A stretch of 44,182 nt of DNA from positions 1 to 44,182 of the forward strand of contig JBCCLI010000006.1 in NCBI GenBank assembly GCA_039026975.1. The letters are read 5' to 3'. The notes under the pieces were generated by a model. The model saw only the letters and a list, made by a program, of their open reading frames with translations, was not told the origin of the DNA and made no database searches. Positions within the stretch are counted from its first letter, which is position 1. Every line of letters begins with the position of its first letter. Source of the stretch: JBCBKZ01 sp039026975 (GTDB lineage Bacteria; Bacteroidota; Bacteroidia; J057). The translations under genes were made by a program, and so were the position numbers. Of this stretch, positions 7,513-16,320 are shown one piece after another.

Positions 7513-9114
7513 ATGAGGAAGTACATTCTTATCTCCTTCTGTTTAGTATGCATTAGCTTTTCCGCTTATGGCCAAAACGAATCAGATGCACTTAGGTATT
7601 CTACTAACAGCCTTGTAGGTACGGCAAGGTCATTAGCACTAGGAGGTGCCTATTCAGCAGTGGGAGCAGATTTATCTGCGGCTACGTTAAATCCAGCTGG
7701 TTTAGGGTTATACAGGAGGTCTGATTTTAGCATAACCCCCATGGTCAGATTTACTTCTAATGATGCCACCTACCTGGAAGGAGGAGGAAGTGCTACTGAC
7801 AGCTATTTTGGATTGTCTAACCTAGGGATAGCCATTAATGGGAAGGTCTACAGAGGATATGGCCGTAACAGGCAGGAAGTAGAAACAGGCTTAAAATCAT
7901 ACACCTTTGCCTTTGGATATAATCAGTTACAGAATTACGACAGAACATCTCGTGCCACCGGCTTTAACACGCTGAGCTCTATCTCTCAGACTTATGCTGA
8001 TAGGGCTAATGGTTTTTTTCCAGATAACTTAGACTTTTCCTTACCTGAAGGGCTCGGGTATAACGCCTTTATAATAGACACCTTGGTAGGTGGTGGAGGA
8101 GCCCAGTATATAGCTGCTGTAGATCCAGAGCAATTCGGTGGAATAGAGCAGAGGATCTTGCAAGAGGAGGAAGGGAGAAAGAATGAATGGTTTATCTCAG
8201 GAGCAGCTAACATTAGTGACAATCTGTTCATAGGATTGACGGTAGGAATTCAGTCTGTGAATTACACGCAGAACTTCAGGTATACTGAGGTGGATGTTAA
8301 TAATGTTCATGAATTTCTTATTCCTGATCCTGATGATCCACAGAATTTTAACCTCTTACTAGACACTGAATCTATTACGTATAGAGATGAATTCACTACC
8401 ACTGGGAATGGAATTAACGCACGCTTGGGATTAATCTTTAGGCCTTCAGATGTGTTTAGGTTTGGCATATCCTTTCAGTCCCCTACCTATTTGGATTTAA
8501 CGGAGGAATATACCCAAGGAGTATTGCATAATGTAGCAGGCCTTAATGGTACCGTAGCCCTGGGAGATTCTTTAGATGGGGAAGGCTTCTTTAGTGATTA
8601 TAACGTAACTACTCCATACGTAGTGACCTTAGGAGGAATGTATCTGTTTGGGAAGAGAGGCTTCTTAACTGCTGATGTAGAAATCACGGATTATTCCTCA
8701 GCTAACCTCAGTTCATCAGCAGATCTGAATACTAACTTTACTGCCGAAAATGAGGCTATAAGTGAGCTACTAGACTTTGCTATTAATTACAGACTAGGGG
8801 CGGAGGTACGTATAGATGTATTAAGGCTAAGAGCTGGTGGTGCCTTATTTTCTACAGCTTTTAAAGAGGAAGCAGAAGAATATCTGAGTTTCCCGGATCT
8901 ACAGTTAAATTCTCTTAATGCATATAGGAGAATGCTGACCTTTGGACTGGGAATCAGGCAACCCAATTACTATGTAGACGTTAGTTGGGTAAATCAATGG
9001 CAAGAAAATAAGTTTAGTCCTTTTGCTTCCGAAAACATTAGTATTTTCCAGCCTACGGTTTTGAATACAACAACTACTAATTCAGTAGTGCTGACAATTG
9101 GGTTCGGATTTTAA
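7513..9114 (+). CDS. OMPP1/FadL-PorV-like outer membrane barrel
   Basis: A 533-residue outer membrane protein. The signal peptide (about residues 1-21, ending SAYGQ) is followed by GTARSLALGGAYSAVGADLSA and NPAGLGLYRRSDF, the N-terminal signature of the OMPP1/FadL/PorV group in Bacteroidota. Alternating strands typical of a beta-barrel continue to the end, and the C-terminus VVLTIGFGF fits a final barrel strand. FadL relatives import hydrophobic molecules and PorV serves type IX secretion; the sequence alone does not decide between these or a different role. It has its own start region between two terminator-like sites, so it is probably a single-gene unit. Confidence 0.82.
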   Translation: MRKYILISFCLVCISFSAYGQNESDALRYSTNSLVGTARSLALGGAYSAVGADLSAATLNPAGLGLYRRSDFSITPMVRFTSNDATYLEGGGSATDSYFGLSNLGIAINGKVYRGYGRNRQEVETGLKSYTFAFGYNQLQNYDRTSRATGFNTLSSISQTYADRANGFFPDNLDFSLPEGLGYNAFIIDTLVGGGGAQYIAAVDPEQFGGIEQRILQEEEGRKNEWFISGAANISDNLFIGLTVGIQSVNYTQNFRYTEVDVNNVHEFLIPDPDDPQNFNLLLDTESITYRDEFTTTGNGINARLGLIFRPSDVFRFGISFQSPTYLDLTEEYTQGVLHNVAGLNGTVALGDSLDGEGFFSDYNVTTPYVVTLGGMYLFGKRGFLTADVEITDYSSANLSSSADLNTNFTAENEAISELLDFAINYRLGAEVRIDVLRLRAGGALFSTAFKEEAEEYLSFPDLQLNSLNAYRRMLTFGLGIRQPNYYVDVSWVNQWQENKFSPFASENISIFQPTVLNTTTTNSVVLTIGFGF

Positions 9115-9189
9115 ACATAGACACCGTCAACTGTCTTTATATGATGCAAATCTACCTTTCATGATACACTAAGTCATAAAGGAGGAATT

Positions 9190-9459
9190 ATGAGCAATCC
9201 CATTAGACAAATCCTTTCCGATGATCTCTATCAAAAGTTGGATAGGTTAAACCTGATTAACAAGAAAGTTCTACGTGACTTCCAAATCAAGCGTAAGTAC
9301 CTTGATTTGAGGAGTAGCGGGATGAAGTCAGCTGAAGCTATTGAAGAAATACTAGAAGCGTATCCTTATCTTCAGTTTGATACGGTCAGGAAGATCATCT
9401 ACAGTGTAAAATTACCTGAAGAAATAGGAACTAGCTCTGTAAGCCAGTCTGTTGCCTGA
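9190..9459 (+). CDS. Conserved-looking small protein, 89 residues
   Basis: A soluble, helix-rich 89-residue protein that I cannot place in a family. It starts MSNPIRQILSDDLYQKLDRL and includes basic segments (INKKVLRDFQIKRKYLDL) and a helix-turn-helix-like stretch in residues about 40-75 (AEAIEEILEAYPYLQFDTVRKIIY), which could be a small DNA-binding fold; this is only a suspicion. The start is well fixed by AAAGGAGG four nt before the ATG, a rare strong ribosome site for this phylum. It is convergent with the TlpA-like gene, with only 17 bp between the stops, and no terminator is evident. Confidence 0.65.
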   Translation: MSNPIRQILSDDLYQKLDRLNLINKKVLRDFQIKRKYLDLRSSGMKSAEAIEEILEAYPYLQFDTVRKIIYSVKLPEEIGTSSVSQSVA

Positions 9460-9476
9460 GCTACCACCAGTTAAGC

Positions 9477-10877
9477 CTATTCAGAAGGTTCCCCTAACAG
9501 TTCCCTTAATACTTGCTCGAGTCGCTGAGAACGTAGGTTGGTAGCTACTATCTTACCTTCTGGATCTACCAGAACCGTATAGGGAATGGCCTGTACCCCG
9601 TAGGTAAGGGCTGCCTCAGACTGAAAGTATTTGAGGTCGCTCACGTGGTACCAGACAAGTCCATCCTTTTCTATGGCTTTTTTCCATGAAGTACCGTCTC
9701 TGTCCAGGCTGACACCTAGAATTTCGAATCCCTTATCTTTGAACTTATTGTAGACATTCAGCACTTTTGGGTTTTCCATTCTGCAGGGTCTACACCAGCT
9801 AGCCCAGAAGTCTATCATTACATACTGTCCCCGAAAGTCGCTCAGCTTTTTTAGCCCGCCCTCTGGCGTAGGTAAGCTAATCTCAGGTGCTTCAGCTCCT
9901 ACTATCCTGGACTTTACTGCATTAAGCTCCTTCTCCAGCATTTGAGTAAAAGCGGGATTCCAGGCAGCATAGCTTTCCAGATAGGCATTTCCAAAGTAGG
10001 TAAAAGCATCAATACTGCTTTCTTTCAGGCCCATGACAGCACCTGAGAGAGCCGCTTTATGAGCAGCAGAACCTGTGGGGATGTTAGCTAGGTGATCACT
10101 TAGATACTGCGTAATAGCATCTGCTGGCAGCCCTATCTGGCCAAGCGTACCTGAATACCTCCTGAACTCATCGTGTACCTGTGGAATCAAGTTATAAGCA
10201 GGATCACTTAGGTCCGCATATTGGAAGTATTCCTTCGCGAAGTAGATGACTTCAGAATCATAGGCTTTTTGGCTGTGTTGGAAGGAGGTGTACGTCTGTA
10301 AGGCCAGGACTTTAGAGAGGAAGGGATGGGAGGTTTTTACAGAGTCCAGGTAGGCTAATTTTTGCTTATCTATTGCCTGAATACTTGCTTCTGCTTCCTT
10401 TATTCCTGCCTGTCTCTGCAATGCTACTCTGTAGGTATTTACTTCTTGATTAGCCTGACTCTGAAGATATAATTGCCTTTTACTCATCTTGGCCATAGCG
10501 GTATTCACAGGAGAATTCCAGATGCTGGCATTGGTCAGCGTTTTACATTCTCCAGTGAGCGTTATAGCCTCTTCCTGGTCTATCAGGAGCATTCGAGTGT
10601 TATTAGATTCTCCTCCCCCCAATAAATAAAAGCCTTTGGGAATATCTAAACCTGAGAATTCAAAAGTGAACATGCCATTCTCAGCACGTAATGGCGCACT
10701 ACTTATAGGAAAAAGGATGCCTCCATCTAACCTAAATAGACGTACAGAGTCTAGTGAACAGCTAGTGAGCGTCCCTTTGAGTTGGTAAGTGGATTCCTGG
10801 GCAGACAAGAGGGAGAAAGCCATTATAGATAAAATGACTATGGTAAACTGCCTAATCATATATGGAGTACGGTACAT
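9477..10877 (-). CDS. TlpA/ResA-like thiol-disulfide oxidoreductase with DUF4369-like N-terminus
   Basis: An exported, probably periplasmic, thioredoxin-fold protein of 466 residues. A signal peptide (cut after LLSAQ) is followed by a beta-rich segment, about residues 30-120, like the DUF4369 domain of Bacteroidota TlpA proteins, a helical middle region, and a C-terminal thioredoxin domain (about 325-466). The active site is DFWASWCRPCRMENP, Cys362 and Cys365, with the cis-Pro in QAIPYTVLVDPEG. It should reduce or oxidise disulfides, perhaps during cytochrome maturation or secreted-protein folding. Start is ATG 10877 or, equally plausible, ATG 10859 (MIRQFTIVILS), which gives a tidier signal peptide. 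It follows yqgE by 28 bp and may share its transcript. Confidence 0.88.
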   Translation of the reverse strand: MYRTPYMIRQFTIVILSIMAFSLLSAQESTYQLKGTLTSCSLDSVRLFRLDGGILFPISSAPLRAENGMFTFEFSGLDIPKGFYLLGGGESNNTRMLLIDQEEAITLTGECKTLTNASIWNSPVNTAMAKMSKRQLYLQSQANQEVNTYRVALQRQAGIKEAEASIQAIDKQKLAYLDSVKTSHPFLSKVLALQTYTSFQHSQKAYDSEVIYFAKEYFQYADLSDPAYNLIPQVHDEFRRYSGTLGQIGLPADAITQYLSDHLANIPTGSAAHKAALSGAVMGLKESSIDAFTYFGNAYLESYAAWNPAFTQMLEKELNAVKSRIVGAEAPEISLPTPEGGLKKLSDFRGQYVMIDFWASWCRPCRMENPKVLNVYNKFKDKGFEILGVSLDRDGTSWKKAIEKDGLVWYHVSDLKYFQSEAALTYGVQAIPYTVLVDPEGKIVATNLRSQRLEQVLRELLGEPSE

Positions 10878-10905
10878 ACCTCTGGATTTAGTAAGGTTAA
10901 AATGA

Positions 10906-11469
10906 CTAGTTAAGTCTGGGGTCTTGGGGGTAGTTAGAGATGATCTGGTATTTATCCCCCATACTTTTTAAGATATCTCTCCACAGCTCTTTATGGGCAT
11001 CTCTGAAGATAAAGTCCGGGTTTTTAGGTGCCACGATCCAAGATTTACGTTCTAATTCCTCTTCTAGTTGTCCGGGGGACCAACCGGAGTATCCTATAAA
11101 GAAAAGGATTTCTTCATTTTTTATGAGTCCCATCTGGATAAGATGTGAGAGCTCTTCAAAGTTTCCTCCCCAGTACACTCCCTTATACACCTCTCTACTC
11201 CCATTAATTTTATCACCTACTCTGTGTACGTAGTGTAGAGAATTCTGCTCAACTGGGCCTCCCATAAATACAGGAGAATGGATGGATCCCAGGTCTTCCA
11301 CTACTTCACCTATTTTTACTTTCAGCTTTTTATTAAGCACAAACCCCAAGCTTCCCTGATCTCCATGTTCTACTAATAAGATAACGGTACGCTGAAAATT
11401 GGCATCTGCCATAAAGGGTTCAGAGATTAAATACCTGCCCGCTAGGGGTTTATAAGAACTCGTAATCAT
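10906..11469 (-). CDS. YqgE/AlgH family protein (UPF0301)
   Basis: At 187 residues this matches the usual length of the YqgE/AlgH family. The hallmark N-terminus is present: LAGRYLISEPFMADANFQRT, then VILLVEHGDQGSLGFVLNK (about residues 30-48), then VFMGGPVEQNSLHYVH and FFIGYSGWSPGQLEEELE. The family has a compact alpha/beta fold and no settled biochemical function. The ATG at 11467-11469 starts it at MITSSYKPLAG. It lies just upstream of the TlpA-like gene on the same strand, and a divergent AT-rich gap lies behind it. Family assignment is secure; its function is not known. Confidence 0.93.
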   Translation of the reverse strand: MITSSYKPLAGRYLISEPFMADANFQRTVILLVEHGDQGSLGFVLNKKLKVKIGEVVEDLGSIHSPVFMGGPVEQNSLHYVHRVGDKINGSREVYKGVYWGGNFEELSHLIQMGLIKNEEILFFIGYSGWSPGQLEEELERKSWIVAPKNPDFIFRDAHKELWRDILKSMGDKYQIISNYPQDPRLN

Positions 11470-11547
11470 GGAATAATCATTAATAAACGCTAGCTCTACT
11501 TAAGTGTACAGGAAGAACTTAGTTGTGCCTATTTCCTGGGAAAACTT

Positions 11548-11769
11548 TTGGCGGAGATTGCCCTTCCAGTCTACTACAATTCTGAAATACCTACCACCCA
11601 TAAATATACAAAAAGCGTGCTGCTAATCTCGGATGGGTTCGTTCATTTGGTAACAAATTTACCTGGACTGCAAAGACCCTATTTGAAAGAGATGATTCAG
11701 AAAGATATGCTCCTACTAAGTGAGAAATTCTCCAGAAATAAGCTGTTAACACACTTTGGTCTTATATAA
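11548..11769 (+). CDS. Doubtful 73-residue ORF
   Basis: A 73-codon frame fills the gap between the divergent yqgE gene and the convergent UbiD gene, whose 3' end it overlaps by 8 bp. The protein reads naturally, with a hydrophobic strand SVLLISDGFVHLV and a helix YLKEMIQKDMLLLSEKF. However, its only early start is TTG (11548), and no ribosome site precedes it. It could be a real small gene with a rare start, a fragment of a longer lost gene, or chance. I cannot name a family. Confidence 0.25.
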   Translation: MAEIALPVYYNSEIPTTHKYTKSVLLISDGFVHLVTNLPGLQRPYLKEMIQKDMLLLSEKFSRNKLLTHFGLI

Positions 11770-13594
11770 TACCATGTAAAGCACCTCCTTTGGCAGCGAG
11801 TAGGTCTACTTTTTTTGTGACCTCTGGATTTTCTACTAATGAAGGAGCGTGATGGGGCTTAATTCTTGCATCTATGATTAAAGGTCCCTTACATCCCCAG
11901 TGCTTATGTTCTATAAAGCTGTTCACTCCATATATATCATGTGAAGGGTTGGAACGAGTAAAGGTAGCCCAGAGAAAATTATTCAGATGTCTGGAAATAA
12001 AGTCTGCATCATCTACCACTAGCAAGAGAGGGAAGTGATTAAGTTCTTCTCTTGAAAGGGCTTCTGCTAATGCTCCAATTTCTTTTTGAGCCTGCTCTTG
12101 GGTCTGGAAGGCAGGTCCTTCTATAGCCAGTATACCAGGTAGGGCTGTAGTAATCTTTGACCATGCTGGTGGTAGGGACCCCTTAGGGGACCATTCTTTA
12201 CCTAGTTCCCTTCTTCTTTCTCCTGCAGCAGCTATGACTACCTTAGATCCTTCATTCAGTTTTTTGGAAGAATAGTCCAGAGTATCTATGGTAGTTTTGG
12301 TCTGGAAGTGTAGGTCTCTTGTCCAGTCTACTCTTTCCAGTAGGTGCTGAAGGAAATTTGAAATGTGATGAATATCTATATCAGGATTATCCTCTTTAGC
12401 TATGATTAGCAGGTATTTGGCCAGGGAGGCCTGCCCAAATCCTAAGATGGCATTAGCTATCGTGAGAATTTCCTGTGGCTGTCTTTTCTGGTAGGGAACA
12501 TACCTTTCACTGCCTACGGCCAAGAGCAAGGGATGTACACCTGCTGCATCTACCGCATGCATAGCATGAAGGCCAGGTATAGATACTGGCACCATGGGCT
12601 CCGTTACCTCATGTATTAGATTTCCAAAGGTGGTATCTTCCTGAGGAGGTCTGCCTACTACAGTGAATGGCCAGATAGCGTCCTTCCGATGATATACAGC
12701 TTCCACTTTCATGACTGGAAAAGGGTGAGTGAGGCTGTAATATCCCAGGTGATCTCCGAAGGGGCCCTCAGGTTTAGTAGCGGTAGGATCTATGGTTCCT
12801 ACTATGCAAAAGTCAGCATCCGTGGAGAGTAAGTGGCCATTCTTTCGCGCGTACCTAAAGGATCTGTTTCCAAAAAGTCCCGCGAACATTAGCTCAGTAA
12901 GCCCTTCTGGTAAGGGCATAACTGCACTAAAGGTGTGTGCAGGTGGCCCCCCCACAAAGATGCTCACCTTTAAGGGCTCCCCTTGCTGAACAGCATGTGT
13001 GTGATGTATACCTATGCCCCTATGTATCTGGTAGTGTAGTCCCACTTCCTGGTCAGGTAGGTATTCATTTCCTGCCATCTGTATGCGGTACATTCCCAGG
13101 TTAGAGTTCATGACTCCTCCAGACAGAGGATCTTCTGAATAGACCTGAGGAAGCGTTACATAGGGCCCTCCATCCATGGGCCACGAGGTGACCTGTGGGA
13201 GTAGACTTAGGTTGGTTTGCTGAAAGAGAACGGGCTTCCTCAGAACAGCAGGGAGAGGAAGTGCCTTAACCGCTAAAAAAGGAGTGCCTAAATAAGAGAG
13301 AGGATGTTTGAAAAAGCTGGTAGGATCAGCTTTTAGCGCTACTATCTTCTTGACCCTGGAAAGAGTATCCCGAAAAATAATCCGGCATCTGTCCATGGTA
13401 CCAAACAGGTTGCAGACTGCCGGGAAGGGGCTCCCCTTCACCCGCTCAAATAAGACAGCAGGCCCTTGTTGCTCATACAGCCTACGTTGGATCTCAGCTA
13501 TTTCCAGGTACGGATCTACTTCTTCCTTGACCCTAACTAACTGACCTTTTTTTTCCAGGTCCTTCACACAGGAGGCTAAACTCGAATATCCCAC
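11762..13594 (-). CDS. UbiD-family prenylated-FMN decarboxylase
   Basis: A 610-residue protein of the UbiD family, which removes carboxyl groups from aromatic or unsaturated acids using prenylated FMN. The cofactor/metal region NSNLGMYRIQM (about residues 163-173) is present, as is the catalytic segment KPEGPFGDHLGYYS (about 274-287, with Glu276). The length is near that of the longer UbiD homologues of Bacteroidota. In this phylum such enzymes are often linked to menaquinone biosynthesis; that is the likely but unproven job. No UbiX-type prenyl-FMN synthase lies in the window. A polyprenyl diphosphate synthase lies 2.7 kb away on the same strand, but not in the same transcript. Confidence 0.9.
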   Translation of the reverse strand: MGYSSLASCVKDLEKKGQLVRVKEEVDPYLEIAEIQRRLYEQQGPAVLFERVKGSPFPAVCNLFGTMDRCRIIFRDTLSRVKKIVALKADPTSFFKHPLSYLGTPFLAVKALPLPAVLRKPVLFQQTNLSLLPQVTSWPMDGGPYVTLPQVYSEDPLSGGVMNSNLGMYRIQMAGNEYLPDQEVGLHYQIHRGIGIHHTHAVQQGEPLKVSIFVGGPPAHTFSAVMPLPEGLTELMFAGLFGNRSFRYARKNGHLLSTDADFCIVGTIDPTATKPEGPFGDHLGYYSLTHPFPVMKVEAVYHRKDAIWPFTVVGRPPQEDTTFGNLIHEVTEPMVPVSIPGLHAMHAVDAAGVHPLLLAVGSERYVPYQKRQPQEILTIANAILGFGQASLAKYLLIIAKEDNPDIDIHHISNFLQHLLERVDWTRDLHFQTKTTIDTLDYSSKKLNEGSKVVIAAAGERRRELGKEWSPKGSLPPAWSKITTALPGILAIEGPAFQTQEQAQKEIGALAEALSREELNHFPLLLVVDDADFISRHLNNFLWATFTRSNPSHDIYGVNSFIEHKHWGCKGPLIIDARIKPHHAPSLVENPEVTKKVDLLAAKGGALHGII

Positions 13595-14080
13595 TAATTT
13601 CTATTTTATATGAAAACCCCTATGTGTAGCATTCTGTTTCCCAAAACCTAAAGATTTCTAAGAGAATAAGTGAATTTATTCTGATAGCCCCGTATGCAGA
13701 TGACTTCTATGCCTCTATTTAGTAGTAGGGACTAAGACTATGTTTGATTCGCTTATCCCATGGTAAATATTCGATTAAGGAATCTGAAATGGGGTAATTT
13801 CCCTGCTAACAGCTAGCTATTCTCCCAAAAATCAGCTTTTCAGTACCTTCAATCAAGTATTTACTCTTGAGAATAATCAGGTTAAATGTGGTCTAGTCCA
13901 TGTTTGAAATGCTAATTATGGTAGAAATTTATGTCTTAAGGAATCTGTTTTGTCCGAATTTCCACCATAATAGTTCGCTATTCTTCAGGGAATTAATATA
14001 TCAGAACTTTTAATCCATGGTTTTCTTTAAAAATTTTCTGATTCAAACATGGTCTACATATAATTTTAATTAGCCATATC
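13595..14080. other. Intergenic region carrying a diverged tandem duplication
   Basis: 486 bp separate the divergent UbiD gene and Tat-exported TIM-barrel gene. No ORF of note is present. About two thirds of it is an imperfect 161-bp tandem duplication, listed separately. Confidence 0.7.
13740..14056. repeat. Two diverged tandem copies, period 161 bp
   Basis: Copy 1 (13740-13895) and copy 2 (13900-14056) align by eye. From 13761 to 13895 against 13922 to 14056 the match is gapless, with about 81 of 135 positions identical. Exact blocks include TTAAGGAATCTG, AATTTCC, GCTATTCT and TGGTCTA. A one-base offset change occurs near ATGTTTGA at the start. A GGWCTA hexamer recurs at 13729, 13890 and 14051, each 161 bp apart. 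The period is not a multiple of three and stops are frequent, so it is not coding. It ends 25 bp before the ATG of the downstream gene. Confidence 0.8.
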
Positions 14081-14938
14081 ATGGACAGGAGAAATTTTAT
14101 AAAAGGAGCTGCTATAGGCTCATTCGGAGTCTTTCAAGGCTCAGCTATAGCCAATAATCATCAGCCTATGTCTACTACCCTCAATAATAATATCAAGCAA
14201 AGCGTAGCCAAATGGTGCTTTGGCAATATCCCCCTGGAAGAATTTCTTCCTGCAATTAAAGACATGGGGATTCAAGCGATAGATTTACTAGGTCCTAAAG
14301 ACTGGCCTACTTTACAGAAGTATGATGTGCACTGCGCGCTCTGTAATGGAGCTGAGATTAGCTTGGAAGAAGGGTTTAATAATCCTAACTACCACGAGCA
14401 GCTAATCAAAAATTATAAGGAGATGATCCCCAAGGTAGCAGATGCTGGATACACAAATCTGATCTGTTTTAGCGGGAACCGAAACGGAATGAATGACTAT
14501 GTAGGATTAGAGAATTGCGTAAAAGGATTATCGGAAATTCTCCCTTTGGCAGAAGAAAAAGGGGTGGTTCTTCAGATGGAGCTGTTTAATCAGATTAATC
14601 ATCCTGATTATATGTGTGATAGTAGTTTGTGGGGGGTAGAACTTTGCAGGCGGCTGGAGAGTGATAGCTTCAAGCTTTTATACGACATCTACCATATGCA
14701 AATTCAGGAAGGTGATATCATTAGAACCATTCAAAACTATCACCCCTATTTTGGGCACTACCACACAGCCGGTGTCCCAGGGAGGCATGAAATAGATGAT
14801 ACCCAGGAAATTTACTATCCCGCTATTATGAAGGCTATTGTAGCTACTGGATACCAAGGGTATGTAGCCCAGGAATTTAGACCTACTAAAGAGCCTTTAC
14901 AGGCGCTTAAAGAAGCTGTTCTGATCTGTGATGTATAG
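14081..14938 (+). CDS. Tat-exported TIM-barrel isomerase-like protein (Hyi-like)
   Basis: A 285-residue protein of the xylose-isomerase-like/AP-endonuclease-2 TIM-barrel superfamily, closest in look to hydroxypyruvate isomerase. The N-terminus MDRRNFIKGAAIGSFG is a twin-arginine signal, so the folded protein should be exported. Likely metal and acid positions are Glu in VLQMELFNQINHPDY, Asp/His in LLYDIYHMQIQEGD, His in FGHYHTAGVPGRHE and Glu in YVAQEFRP near the C-terminus. The substrate is probably a sugar or small keto/hydroxy acid; no neighbouring pathway gene helps to define it. Its upstream region is the tandem duplication. A strong hairpin follows 12 bp after the stop. Confidence 0.82.
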   Translation: MDRRNFIKGAAIGSFGVFQGSAIANNHQPMSTTLNNNIKQSVAKWCFGNIPLEEFLPAIKDMGIQAIDLLGPKDWPTLQKYDVHCALCNGAEISLEEGFNNPNYHEQLIKNYKEMIPKVADAGYTNLICFSGNRNGMNDYVGLENCVKGLSEILPLAEEKGVVLQMELFNQINHPDYMCDSSLWGVELCRRLESDSFKLLYDIYHMQIQEGDIIRTIQNYHPYFGHYHTAGVPGRHEIDDTQEIYYPAIMKAIVATGYQGYVAQEFRPTKEPLQALKEAVLICDV

Positions 14939-14950
14939 CTGATAGAAATA

Positions 14951-14971
14951 CTGGAACCTGTCAGGTTCCAG
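14951..14971. terminator. Convergent hairpin overlapping a stop codon
   Basis: A perfect 10-bp inverted repeat (CTGGAACCTG / CAGGTTCCAG) with one central base. It ends both the TIM-barrel gene and the minus-strand rhomboid gene; the rhomboid stop codon (14961-14963) lies in its centre. T-rich sequence follows on the minus strand. Confidence 0.7.
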
Positions 14972-15575
14972 TTATAAAATCCGAGAGTACACTGACTACT
15001 TCAGGTTTAATGAGGGGAGTTAAGGCTATTCCAGCTACTGCTCCCCACAGGTGGGCATCATGATTAATACCGTCATTTGCGCGGAAAGAAGCTATCAAGC
15101 TATATCCCATATAAGCCAGAGCGAATAGCCATCCGGGAATAGGAATAGAAAAAAATAACTTCAGCGTTAGGCCAGGGTCGCAGATGATTACGCTTAGCAC
15201 AAGCGTACTGATGGCTCCCGAGGCACCCAGGCTGGTATAGTTGGGTTCAGACCGGTACTTTATCATGGTAGCCACATCACTGAGCAGCATTCCCCCAAAA
15301 TATAATAGGGCGAACTGCCAATGCCCCAGTAGGTTCTCCAAATAAAAGGCAAAGAAATAGAATGTGATCATATTCAGTGCCAGGTGGAGGTAGTTTCCAT
15401 GAAGAAATCCACTACTTATGAGTCTGTAGTATTGCTTATACGTTAATACATCATAGGGAACTAAGCCATACTCATCTATCCACTCAGTCTTTCTAAATGC
15501 TATGACGCTAGCGATGATGGTAAGTAGAAAAATGATAGAAGCTACGGGTGCTATTGTGAACTGTTCTAGGCCCAT
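14961..15575 (-). CDS. Rhomboid-family intramembrane serine protease (copy A)
   Basis: A 204-residue polytopic membrane protease with about six helices. The catalytic Ser is in LGASGAIS (Ser119) and the partner His in HDAHLWGAVAGI (His175). The HGNYLHLALNM segment (His59, His64, Asn68) supplies the usual helix-2 residues that stabilise the oxyanion. Rhomboids cut transmembrane substrates within the bilayer; the substrate here is unknown. It is a clear paralogue of the next upstream gene (same motif layout and nearly the same length), 107 bp away on the same strand, so the pair probably arose by tandem duplication. Active-site residues are intact in both. Confidence 0.92.
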   Translation of the reverse strand: MGLEQFTIAPVASIIFLLTIIASVIAFRKTEWIDEYGLVPYDVLTYKQYYRLISSGFLHGNYLHLALNMITFYFFAFYLENLLGHWQFALLYFGGMLLSDVATMIKYRSEPNYTSLGASGAISTLVLSVIICDPGLTLKLFFSIPIPGWLFALAYMGYSLIASFRANDGINHDAHLWGAVAGIALTPLIKPEVVSVLSDFITGT

Positions 15576-15682
15576 GAATAACAGGAAATTGGGAAGGTAG
15601 CCATATGAGTGCTTCCTTCTGTCCCTAAAGTGGGAGTAATTTTTGGGAAAGCCAACTCAGTGCTATTGCTTTTGTAACATGT

Positions 15683-16303
15683 TTAGAAACCTAACAGTCT
15701 CATAATATTACTGATTACGCCCTCTTTAAAGATAATGGTCAGTAATATACCAGAAATAGCTCCCCATAAGTGTGCTTCGTGGCCTATATTATCTGAATTT
15801 TTTCTTGAGGCATAATGACTGTAGGCTATGTAGAGTATACCGAAGAGCCAATTAGGAATCCCTATAGGGATAAACATCAGATAGATTTTCTCCAAAGGGA
15901 ATATCATGATTATCCCCATAACTACGGCACTCACAGCACCTGATGCTCCTAAGGCTCTATAGTGTGGAGAATCTTTATACTTAAATAAGGTGGTAACCTC
16001 ACTCAGGGCTAAGCTAAGCACATAAAAAACGGCAAACTGCCAGTGTCCCAGTTGTCTTTCAAGTATGAAAGCAAAGAAGAAGAAGGTGAGCATATTAAAT
16101 GCCAGGTGGGGGGTATTAGCATGAATGAGGCCGCTGGTAAATAGCCGACTGTATTCTTTATTGTGATATACCCGCAAGGGAATAAAGAGAAACTTTTCCA
16201 TGAGGGCAGGCTCCTTGAAAGCCCGCAAGCTGGTAAGTAAGGTGATAACAAGTATAGTGGAAGCAACTGGTGAGCTTATTAGGTTAGCGAGGACCGGATC
16301 CAT
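15683..16303 (-). CDS. Rhomboid-family intramembrane serine protease (copy B)
   Basis: A 206-residue rhomboid with intact active-site residues: Ser121 in LGASGAVSAVVMG and His178 in GHEAHLWGAISG, with the helix-2 segment HANTPHLAFNM. About six membrane helices fill the chain and there are no extra soluble domains. It shares the order of motifs and many residues with copy A (for example LGHWQFA and the KYRSEPNY/KYKDSPHY loop), yet differs widely elsewhere, so the duplication is not recent. It lies 17 bp from the end of the polyprenyl synthase gene upstream and is likely co-transcribed with it. Confidence 0.92.
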   Translation of the reverse strand: MDPVLANLISSPVASTILVITLLTSLRAFKEPALMEKFLFIPLRVYHNKEYSRLFTSGLIHANTPHLAFNMLTFFFFAFILERQLGHWQFAVFYVLSLALSEVTTLFKYKDSPHYRALGASGAVSAVVMGIIMIFPLEKIYLMFIPIGIPNWLFGILYIAYSHYASRKNSDNIGHEAHLWGAISGILLTIIFKEGVISNIMRLLGF

Positions 16304-16320
16304 ATAGGAGTTATTATTAA

